From Microbacterium oxydans (GTDB lineage: Bacteria > Actinomycetota > Actinomycetes > Actinomycetales > Microbacteriaceae), in NCBI RefSeq assembly GCF_026559675.1, contig NZ_CP092891.1, forward strand, positions 2,108,001-2,172,000: a DNA stretch of 64,000 nucleotides, given 5' to 3'. Below the pieces are notes generated by a model. The model did no database searches. It had not been told where the DNA came from and was given only the letters and a program-made list of their open reading frames with translations. This document shows, in pieces, positions 56,471 through 64,000 of the stretch (the stretch's first letter is position 1; each line of letters opens with the position of its first letter). Made by a program: the position numbers and the translations under genes.

Positions 56471-57199
56471 TCACCACCGGCCGAGGGCCACCGACAGCAC
56501 GGCGATGGCCGCCGGTCCCGCCGTCGAGGTGCGGAGCACCGTGTCGCCCAGGAGAACGCGTTCGGCGCCCGCCTCGGTCAGCCGATCGAGCTCCTCGTCC
56601 GAGATCCCGCCCTCCGGTCCGACGACCAGCACGAGATCGCGTCCGTCCGGCTCGATCTCGGACAGACGGACGGACGCCGTGGGATCGAGCAGGAGCACCC
56701 GCTGCGAACCCGCCCGCTCCGCGAGCTGCTTCGTCGAGACCGGCGCGGCGACCTCGGGGAGCCAGGCGCGGTGGGCCTGCTTGGCGGCTTCGCGCACGAT
56801 GGTCGCCCACCGTTCGCGGCCCTTCACGGCCTTGGGACCCTCCCAGCGGGACACGCTGCGACTCGCCTGCCACGGCACGATCTCGTCGACGCCGAGCTCG
56901 CACGCCGCCTGCACCGCGAGCTCGTCCCGGTCCCCCTTCGCGAGGGCCTGCACCAGCACGACTCTGGGCGTGGGTGCGGCGTGCTCGACGCGCTCCGCGA
57001 TGCGGACCTCGACACGGGTCGGCGAGACCTCCTCGGCAGAGCCCGTCAGCCAGACACCCGCTCCATCGCCGACCGTGACGGCCTCGCCGACGCGGAGCCG
57101 CCGCACGACGGCGGCGTGCTTCGCCTCGGCACCGGTGAGCGACACGAGGTCTCCGACCGCGGCATCCGTGGACGACTCGACCAGGAAGTGCAGGGCCAT
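56471..57199 (-). CDS. rsmE: 16S rRNA (uracil-1498-N3)-methyltransferase
   Basis: A 242-aa SPOUT methyltransferase with N-terminal PUA-like domain and C-terminal trefoil knot. The knot shows LVVGPEGGISDEEL and LGDTVLRTSTAGPAA, the RsmE SAM-binding signature (usual LGxRILRTETA). It follows dnaJ by two bases, an order common in many bacteria. Confidence 0.92.
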   Translation of the reverse strand: MALHFLVESSTDAAVGDLVSLTGAEAKHAAVVRRLRVGEAVTVGDGAGVWLTGSAEEVSPTRVEVRIAERVEHAAPTPRVVLVQALAKGDRDELAVQAACELGVDEIVPWQASRSVSRWEGPKAVKGRERWATIVREAAKQAHRAWLPEVAAPVSTKQLAERAGSQRVLLLDPTASVRLSEIEPDGRDLVLVVGPEGGISDEELDRLTEAGAERVLLGDTVLRTSTAGPAAIAVLSVALGRW

Positions 57200-57201
57200 G
57201 A

Positions 57202-58317
57202 TCAGTGGCTGCGGAAGCGGTCGCGGAGCTTGGAGAAGAGGCCCTGCTGGAACTGGGCCAGCTGCGGATCCGGCGCCTTGGTCTTCTTCGCGAAGTCCTC
57301 GATCAGCGCCCGCTGCGCGGAGTCCAGCCTGGTCGGGGTCAGTACCTGCACGCCCACCCGCAGGTCGCCGCGCTGGGTGCCGCGGAGCGGGGTGATGCCT
57401 CGGCCCTTGATGGTCAGCACGTCTCCGGACTGCACGCCGGCGCGGATCTCGAGGTCGACCTCGCCGTCCAGCCCCTGGATCGTGGTCTCGGTGCCGAGGA
57501 TGGCATCCGTCATCGACACCTCGAGCGTGGCGAGCAGGTCGTCGCCCTCACGGCTGAACGCCGGGTGCGCGTTGACGGTGACCTCGACGTACAGGTCGCC
57601 GTTCGGGCCGCCGGCCTTGCCGACCTCTCCCGAACCGGGCAGCTGCAGACGCAGGCCCGTCTCGACGCCGGCGGGGATGTCGAGCGACACCGTGCGGCGC
57701 GAGCGCACGCGACCCTGTCCGCCGCAGGTGCCGCAGGGGTACGGGATGGTCGTGCCGTAGCCCTCGCACGTGCCGCAGGGCTGCGAGGTGACGACGTTGC
57801 CGAGCAGGCTGCGCACCTGGCGCTGCACGTGACCGGAGCCGCCGCAGATGTCGCACGTGACCGGCGAGGTGCCCTCCTGGCAGCACGACCCCTGGCAGGT
57901 CTCGCACAGCACGGCGGTGTCGACCTCGATGTCCCGGTGGGCGCCGAACACGACATCGCCCAGGTCGAGCGTCACGCGGACGAGGGCGTCCTGACCACGC
58001 TCGCGGCGCGAGCGCGGACGCGCGCCGCGACCGCCGCCCTGCGCCGCCCCGAAGAAGGTCTCGAAGATGTCCCCGAAGCCGGCGAACCCTCCGAAGTTGC
58101 CGGCCGCGCCGTCTCCGCCGCCCATGTCGTAGCGACGACGGGACTCGTCGTCGCTGAGCACGTCGTACGCGTGCGTGACGAGCTTGAACTTCTCCGCAGC
58201 GTCCTCTCCCGGGTTCACATCCGGGTGCAGCTGCCGCGCCAGGCGTCGATACGCCTTCTTGATCTCGTCGGTGGAAGCGTCTCGGGACACCCCGAGAACC
58301 TCATAGTGGTCCGCCAC
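57202..58317 (-). CDS. dnaJ: Chaperone protein DnaJ (DnaJ2 type)
   Basis: A 371-aa type I J-protein: J domain with HPD (31-33), Gly/Phe-rich linker [17 protein letters not shown], four zinc repeats and a C-terminal substrate domain. Three repeats are canonical ([24 protein letters not shown]). The first reads CETCQGSC, with Cys at the last place where Gly is normal, and is followed by another Cys. It stands with hrcA, so it is the dnaJ2 of actinobacteria. GTG start. Confidence 0.94.
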   Translation of the reverse strand: MADHYEVLGVSRDASTDEIKKAYRRLARQLHPDVNPGEDAAEKFKLVTHAYDVLSDDESRRRYDMGGGDGAAGNFGGFAGFGDIFETFFGAAQGGGRGARPRSRRERGQDALVRVTLDLGDVVFGAHRDIEVDTAVLCETCQGSCCQEGTSPVTCDICGGSGHVQRQVRSLLGNVVTSQPCGTCEGYGTTIPYPCGTCGGQGRVRSRRTVSLDIPAGVETGLRLQLPGSGEVGKAGGPNGDLYVEVTVNAHPAFSREGDDLLATLEVSMTDAILGTETTIQGLDGEVDLEIRAGVQSGDVLTIKGRGITPLRGTQRGDLRVGVQVLTPTRLDSAQRALIEDFAKKTKAPDPQLAQFQQGLFSKLRDRFRSH

Positions 58318-58353
58318 AATCGCCCTTCTGCGTGTGTCCTGGTGGCGACCGCG

Positions 58354-59385
58354 TCAGCGGCCGGCCTCGTCTTCGTCGAGCATCCGCGACAGGTAGCGGG
58401 CCACGGCCCGTGCTGCGGCGAGGTTGCTCGGGTAGTCCATGCGCGTCGGCCCCATCACGCCGACGCGCGCCGTGCCGCTGGGCGCGGCGTAGTTGCTGGC
58501 GACGATCGATGCCTCGCCGAGCCCGAACGGAGCGTTCTCCGTGCCGATGCTCGCCGCGAGCCCGTGCTCGTCGGTCACCATCTCACTCATCAGCCGCAAC
58601 AGCGTCACCTGCTCCTCGATCGCCTCGAGGAGCGGATGGATGCTGCCGCGGAAGTCCTGTTCCCGCCGCGCGAGCGTCGCGGCGCCCGCCATCACGAGAC
58701 GCTCCTGCCGGAAACTGCCGAGCTCGTCCATGACGACGCCGGCGATCGCGCGCAGCACGAGGTCCTTCGGCGTCTCCTCCGCGGAGAGCAGCGCCTGGAG
58801 CCGGTCGGAGGCTTCGCCGATCGCCTGCCCGGTGATGAGCGCGGACAGACGCGCGCGCAGCACGGCCATCTCGGTGTCGTCGATCATCTCGGGGAGGACG
58901 GCCATGCGCTGCGACACACCGCCGGCATCGGTCACCAGCACGATCAGGAGTCGGTTCGGCGCGAGTGCCACGAGCTCGACGTGCGTGACGTGGGCGCGGG
59001 CGAAGGACGGATACTGGGCGAGCGCGACCTGTCCGGTCAGCTGCGTCAGCACCCGCACGGTGCGCACCATCAGGTCGTCGAGGTCGGCCGGCTCGCCGAG
59101 GAACGACTCGATCGCCGAGCGCTGGGCCGACGAGAGCGGACGCAGCTGGGCCAGGTGGTTCACGAAGACGCGGTAGCCCTTGTCGGTGGGCACCCGGCCG
59201 GACGAGGTGTGCGGAGCCGTGATGAGCTCCTCGTCCTCGAGCAGAGCCATGTCGTTGCGGATCGTCGCCGCCGAGACGCCGAAGGAGTGCCGGTCGACGA
59301 TGGAGCGGCTGCCGACGGGTTCGTGGGTCTCGACGTAGTCCTGCACGATCGCGCGGAGAACCTGGAGTCCTCGCTCTGTGACCAT
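58354..59385 (-). CDS. hrcA: Heat-inducible transcription repressor HrcA
   Basis: A 343-aa repressor of class I heat-shock genes. N-terminal winged helix VGSRSIVDRHSFGVSAATIRNDMALLEDE, then GAF-like dimer domains. The ATG has GGGAGGGAAGG upstream; the frame is open far upstream but that part reads antisense into the esterase gene. A CIRCE element 16 bases upstream shows self-control of hrcA-dnaJ. Confidence 0.94.
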   Translation of the reverse strand: MVTERGLQVLRAIVQDYVETHEPVGSRSIVDRHSFGVSAATIRNDMALLEDEELITAPHTSSGRVPTDKGYRVFVNHLAQLRPLSSAQRSAIESFLGEPADLDDLMVRTVRVLTQLTGQVALAQYPSFARAHVTHVELVALAPNRLLIVLVTDAGGVSQRMAVLPEMIDDTEMAVLRARLSALITGQAIGEASDRLQALLSAEETPKDLVLRAIAGVVMDELGSFRQERLVMAGAATLARREQDFRGSIHPLLEAIEEQVTLLRLMSEMVTDEHGLAASIGTENAPFGLGEASIVASNYAAPSGTARVGVMGPTRMDYPSNLAAARAVARYLSRMLDEDEAGR

Positions 59386-59400
59386 CGCCTTCCCTCCCGC

Positions 59401-59425
59401 TGGCACTCGGACGTTCAGAGTGCCA
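59401..59425. promoter_or_regulatory. CIRCE element (HrcA operator)
   Basis: TGGCACTC (59401-59408) and GAGTGCCA (59418-59425) form an exact 8-bp inverted repeat with a 9-base spacer, close to the CIRCE consensus TTAGCACTC-N9-GAGTGCTAA. TAGGAT (59431..59426) abuts it as -10 for hrcA, so the operator covers the RNA start. Confidence 0.92.
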
Positions 59426-59487
59426 ATCCTACCCCGTGCAGCTCGGGATTCTCCGTACTGCGGGCGGGCGACCCTAGGATGACGCTC

Positions 59488-60906
59488 ATGACCACCTCTC
59501 CCCAGGCCTCCCTGTCGAGCGGCTTCGTCCGCGGCTCCGAGGAGGACGGGATCGTCCGCTATCTCGGCATCCCCTATGCGGACGCGCCGTTCGGGGAGAA
59601 CCGCTTCCGAGCCCCGCAGCCCGTCACCGCCTGGCACGGGGTCCGCGAGGCGACGCAGTTCGGGCCCACCCCGCCCCAGGTTCCCTACGCCGGTGCCATC
59701 GGCGAGCTCCTGGGCTCCGTGCGCATCGAGGGCGACGACATCCTGACGGCGAACGTGTGGGCGCCGTCAGGAGCATCCGCTGCTCCCGTGCTGCTGTGGA
59801 TCCACGGCGGGGCCCTCGAGCGCGGTACCGCCGCGCTGCCCCTCTATGACGGCACGGTCTTCGCGAAGGCCGGGATCGTGTTCGTCTCGATCAACTACCG
59901 CCTGGGGTCCGAGGGGTTCTCCGTGCTCGACGGCGCACCCCGCAACCTCGGCCTCCGCGACGCCGCCGCCGCGCTGGAATGGGTGCATCGCGAGATCGCG
60001 GCGTTCGGCGGCGATCCCGAGCGGATCACTGCGATGGGCGAATCCGCCGGCGGGGCGATCGTCGCCGGTCTTCTCGCTCGTGACGACTCGCGGGCGCTGA
60101 TCGGCCGGGCCATCATCGAGTCCGGACCACTCCGGGCGCAGACCGCGAAGAAGGCGGGACGCGTGACGGCGCAGCTCGCGAAGCGGCTCGGTGTGCGGGC
60201 CGATCGCGACGCGTTCGCCGCCCTCACGCCCGAGCAGCTGCTCGATGCCCGGAAGGCGCAGTCGGCGGGGTCCTCCCCTCTCGGCGGGGCACCCGGGTTC
60301 CAGTTCGCGATCGACCCCGACAGCCTCCCGCGTTCCCCGCATGAGGTGCTCGGCGGGATCGACACGCCGCTGCTGATCGGCAGCAACACCGATGAATACC
60401 GGCTCTGGTTCCCGCCGGAGGCTCTCGCCGGGATCAGCGAGCTCAAGCTGCAGGCAGCCCGGCTCCTCTCAAGGATCCCGCGCCGAGCGGTCTCCGCGTA
60501 CCGCCGCGCGTTCCCGGGGGCCGGCACCGGCGAGGTGTTCGGACAGCTCGTGACGGACATGATGCTGCGCGCGCCGCTGAGCCGCGTCGCCGCCGCGCGA
60601 CAGGCGAACACCCACGTCTACGAGTTCGCCTGGCCGAGCCCGGTGCGGGATCTGCGCGCCGCGCACGCGTTGGAACTGGGATTCGTCTTCGACCGCCTCG
60701 GCGATGAGGAGGCGAGGCGCATGGCCGGACCGGACGCGCCGCGGGAGCTCGCCCGCGAGATGAACACGGCCTGGGTGCGCTTCGTCACCCAGGGCGACCC
60801 CGGCTGGCCCGCGTACGGAAGCGGGCGGCTGACGCGTCTGTTCGACACGGACAGCACGACCGTGCCGCAGCGGCGGACCGCCGGGATGGATCTGCTCCCC
60901 GGCTGA
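59488..60906 (+). CDS. Carboxylesterase / lipase family protein (type B)
   Basis: A 472-aa type B carboxylesterase. Nucleophile elbow GESAG (184-188, S186), oxyanion loop HGGAL (106-110), acid in SNTDEYRLWF; the C-terminal His is expected near AAHALELGFVF. There is no signal peptide, so it is probably cytosolic. ATG at 59488 with TAGGAT (59475-59480) 7 bases before it (leaderless); an ATG at 59479 overlaps the -10 itself. It diverges from hrcA. Confidence 0.9.
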   Translation: MTTSPQASLSSGFVRGSEEDGIVRYLGIPYADAPFGENRFRAPQPVTAWHGVREATQFGPTPPQVPYAGAIGELLGSVRIEGDDILTANVWAPSGASAAPVLLWIHGGALERGTAALPLYDGTVFAKAGIVFVSINYRLGSEGFSVLDGAPRNLGLRDAAAALEWVHREIAAFGGDPERITAMGESAGGAIVAGLLARDDSRALIGRAIIESGPLRAQTAKKAGRVTAQLAKRLGVRADRDAFAALTPEQLLDARKAQSAGSSPLGGAPGFQFAIDPDSLPRSPHEVLGGIDTPLLIGSNTDEYRLWFPPEALAGISELKLQAARLLSRIPRRAVSAYRRAFPGAGTGEVFGQLVTDMMLRAPLSRVAAARQANTHVYEFAWPSPVRDLRAAHALELGFVFDRLGDEEARRMAGPDAPRELAREMNTAWVRFVTQGDPGWPAYGSGRLTRLFDTDSTTVPQRRTAGMDLLPG

Positions 60907-60918
60907 TGCGGAGCGCGC

Positions 60919-62136
60919 TCAGTCGGTGAGCTCGCGCACCACCGCGTCGGCGAGGAGCCGTCCGCGCAGGGTCAGCTGGATGCGCCCCTGTACCGCGGCC
61001 ACCGGGTCGACGAGCCCGTCGGCCATCAGTCCGGCCACGCGGCTCCGATTCGCGACAGGGACCTCCTCGACGGCGATCCCCTCGCGGATGCGACTGAGCA
61101 GCAGGATGCGCTCGAGCGTGCGCGACTCGTCGTCCGGTCGCTCCGTCCCCGCGGCCGGGGATTCGGATGCCGCGAGCCGCTGCGCGTACGCCGCCGGGTG
61201 CTTCACGTTCCACCAGCGCAACCCGGCCATGTGGCTGTGCGCTCCGGGACCGAAGCCCCACCAGTCGCTCCCCCGCCAGTAGGCGAGGTTGTGCCGGGAG
61301 CGCTGCTCGGGCGTGCGGGCCCAGTTGCTGACCTCGTACCAGTCGAATCCGCCGGCGGCGAGACGCGCGTCCGCCAGCTCGTACATATCTGCCTGCAGAT
61401 CGTCGTCGGGGGTCGGGACCTCGCCGCGACGGATCTGTCGGGCGAGCTTCGTGCCGTCCTCGATGATGAGCGCGTAGGCGGAGATGTGGTCGGACTCGAG
61501 GGCGAGCGCGGCATCGAGAGAGGCCTCCCAGTCGGCCAGCGACTCCCCCGGCGCCCCGTAGATCAGGTCCACGCTGACCGCGAGACCTGCGTCCTTCGCC
61601 GCAGCGACCGCGGTGCGCACGTTCTCGGGACGGTGAGTGCGGTCGAGAGCGGCCAGCACGTGCGGCACGGCCGACTGCATGCCGACCGACATCCGCGTGA
61701 CGCCGGCCGCGGCCAGCGTTCGCGCCACCGCGGGCGTCACCGTGTCGGGATTCGCCTCGACCGTGACCTCCGCGCCCTCGGCCAGGCCGAACGCCGACGT
61801 CGCCGCCTCGAGCATGCGTGCGAGATCGCCCGCGGGAAGGAGGGTCGGTGTGCCGCCGCCGAAGAAGACCGTGTCCATCGGACGCAGGGCTCCGGCGTCG
61901 TCGAGCACTCGGCGCGCGAGAGCGATCTCGGAGATCAGCGTCGAGGCGTAGTCCTCCTGCTTCGCGCCGCGGAGCTCGGTCGATGTGTAGGTGTTGAAGT
62001 CGCAGTATCCGCAGCGCACGGTGCAGAAGGGAATGTGCAGGTACGCCGAGAACGGCACGCTCGTGTCGATCGGGAGGTCGACGGGCAGGTGCCCGTCCGT
62101 CGGCGCGGGGTCTCCGAGGGGAAGCAGTCCCGCCAT
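60919..62136 (-). CDS. hemW: Radical SAM haem chaperone HemW
   Basis: A 405-aa radical SAM protein of the HemW/HemN-like family. The cluster motif CTVRCGYCDF gives C38, C42 and C45; FFGGGTPTLLP and VEANPDTV follow. HemW inserts haem into respiratory enzymes rather than oxidising coproporphyrinogen; the older label HemN is likely wrong because the long N-terminal part of HemN is absent. Its ATG shares one base with the upstream stop (TGATG). Confidence 0.9.
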   Translation of the reverse strand: MAGLLPLGDPAPTDGHLPVDLPIDTSVPFSAYLHIPFCTVRCGYCDFNTYTSTELRGAKQEDYASTLISEIALARRVLDDAGALRPMDTVFFGGGTPTLLPAGDLARMLEAATSAFGLAEGAEVTVEANPDTVTPAVARTLAAAGVTRMSVGMQSAVPHVLAALDRTHRPENVRTAVAAAKDAGLAVSVDLIYGAPGESLADWEASLDAALALESDHISAYALIIEDGTKLARQIRRGEVPTPDDDLQADMYELADARLAAGGFDWYEVSNWARTPEQRSRHNLAYWRGSDWWGFGPGAHSHMAGLRWWNVKHPAAYAQRLAASESPAAGTERPDDESRTLERILLLSRIREGIAVEEVPVANRSRVAGLMADGLVDPVAAVQGRIQLTLRGRLLADAVVRELTD

Positions 62137-62789
62137 CAGACGGGCGTCGCGTACAGCGGGGAGATCGCGCGGAGATAGCGTGCGAACAGCTCGCGACGGC
62201 GACGCTTCACGAGCGCGGGCACGGTGCGGTACAGGAGTCCGTTCGGCGCGTCGAAGGCGCGGACGGTGAACCACACCTCGTCGTTGTCCTCACGCCAGTC
62301 GACGTCGAAGGACTCCTCGCCGCTGACGACGGATCCGCCGACGGTGCCGAGCACGAAGCCGATGCGCCGCTTCTCCTCCGTGACCGAGATCACCCGGAGC
62401 TCGGAGTCCGCCCGCATCCCGCCGATCCGACCGCGGAGGTGCAGGGTCATGCCCGCGCCGACGAACGGCATGCCCTCGGCGTCGTATCGCTGTTCGACGT
62501 CGCGCTTGCTCGGCGCGATCGCGTTGCCCTCGGCGTCGAAGCTGACACCGGCGTAGGCGGGTCCCGGAGCGGGACGCACGTCTTCGACGGACAGACCGGC
62601 GGCGCGCTGCGCCGTCCAGGAGAGAAGTGCTTCTCCGGCGGTCTGGAACCTCTCGAGTCCGCTGCCGATCCGCCAGGATTCCTCCGCCGGGATGCTGCGC
62701 TCCGGCGGGTACTGCATCAGATCCGGAGCATGGGTCGCACCCACGGCCGCATAGTCCACCGTGTCGTCTCGGAAAGTCCCGCGCCGCAT
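62136..62789 (-). CDS. DUF1990 family protein
   Basis: A 217-aa protein of the DUF1990 (UPF0548) family, unknown function. The C-terminal EKRRIGFVLGTVGGSVVSGEESFDVDWREDNDEVWFTVRAF with a following RRRRELFARYLRAI is typical. Soluble. TAGGGT (62802..62797) is 7 bases before the ATG, probably leaderless. It is coupled to hemW. Confidence 0.82.
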   Translation of the reverse strand: MRRGTFRDDTVDYAAVGATHAPDLMQYPPERSIPAEESWRIGSGLERFQTAGEALLSWTAQRAAGLSVEDVRPAPGPAYAGVSFDAEGNAIAPSKRDVEQRYDAEGMPFVGAGMTLHLRGRIGGMRADSELRVISVTEEKRRIGFVLGTVGGSVVSGEESFDVDWREDNDEVWFTVRAFDAPNGLLYRTVPALVKRRRRELFARYLRAISPLYATPV

Positions 62790-62872
62790 GACTTCCACCC
62801 TACTTCGCGTTACCTGAGCGAACACCCCCACGCGCCGCGCGGAGTCACATCCCCGGGCGCGAGCAGGTGCCG

Positions 62873-64000
<1,128 letters not shown>

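Overview
The window is a gene-dense stretch of a high-G+C actinobacterial chromosome, most likely from the family Microbacteriaceae (Microbacterium or a close relative). The pointers are: a tkt-tal-pgi-zwf-opcA-pgl operon; a sufB-sufD-Rieske-sufC-sufT operon with no sufS or sufU in it; an actinobacterial maltose-1-phosphate/glycogen synthase diverging from glgC; hrcA-dnaJ behind a CIRCE element; and many genes whose start codon lies 6-7 bases after a TANNNT -10 box (leaderless mRNAs). I see no insertion sequence, prophage, integron or CRISPR array. Almost everything is core chromosome; only a few short stretches look accessory.

Layout. 1-5592: start of ribosomal protein L31 (type B), an ABC ATPase, divergent glgM/glgC, serB, an alpha/beta hydrolase and fabG. 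5732-11170: a membrane protein, a coupled trio DUF3099 / 64-aa Cys protein / SURF1, a cupin-pdxH pair, a HAD phosphatase and an ABC-F protein. 11333-19717: dedA, a NarL-type two-component system, a membrane acyltransferase, an ecfT-ecfA pair diverging from a TetR regulator, an MFS exporter and a MalY/PatB-type C-S lyase. 19811-26711: Suf Fe-S assembly operon, then ctaA and ctaB for haem O/A. 26926-35045: the oxidative and non-oxidative pentose phosphate genes as one coupled operon. 35100-38417: DMT transporter, peptide deformylase, lipoprotein, tRNA-Asn, ABC ATPase. 38454-42842: dnaG-dgt-dus, overlapping. 42902-48686: gpx, dsbA-like gene, a kinase-gene remnant, recO-uppS, a TRIC-type channel and leuA with a leucine leader peptide. 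48687-52260: a lipoprotein, an oxidoreductase and an ECF sigma / membrane protein / secreted small protein cassette. 52315-59425: hrcA-dnaJ-rsmE-HIT-phoH-ybeY-CNNM-era, nearly all touching or overlapping. 59488-64000: carboxylesterase, DUF1990-hemW, and the 3' part of lepA.

How the genes work together. Two central themes dominate. Carbon flow: glycogen-type storage synthesis, both branches of the pentose phosphate pathway and its OpcA assembly factor. Respiratory and metal cofactor assembly: Suf, haem O and haem A synthesis, and SURF1 for the aa3 oxidase. The rest is RNA, protein and DNA housekeeping.

The most rewarding signals are small and non-coding. Upstream of leuA lies an unlisted 15-codon leader ORF with four consecutive Leu codons, overlapping one arm of an 11-bp hairpin. 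Tandem TGAAC-type palindromes sit over back-to-back promoters of tetR and ecfA. An exact 18-bp palindrome lies between ctaB and tkt. Leaderless promoters are pervasive, several of them back to back in gaps under 50 bp. The start of a P-loop kinase gene has been lost next to the dsbA-like gene, leaving only its 3' half.
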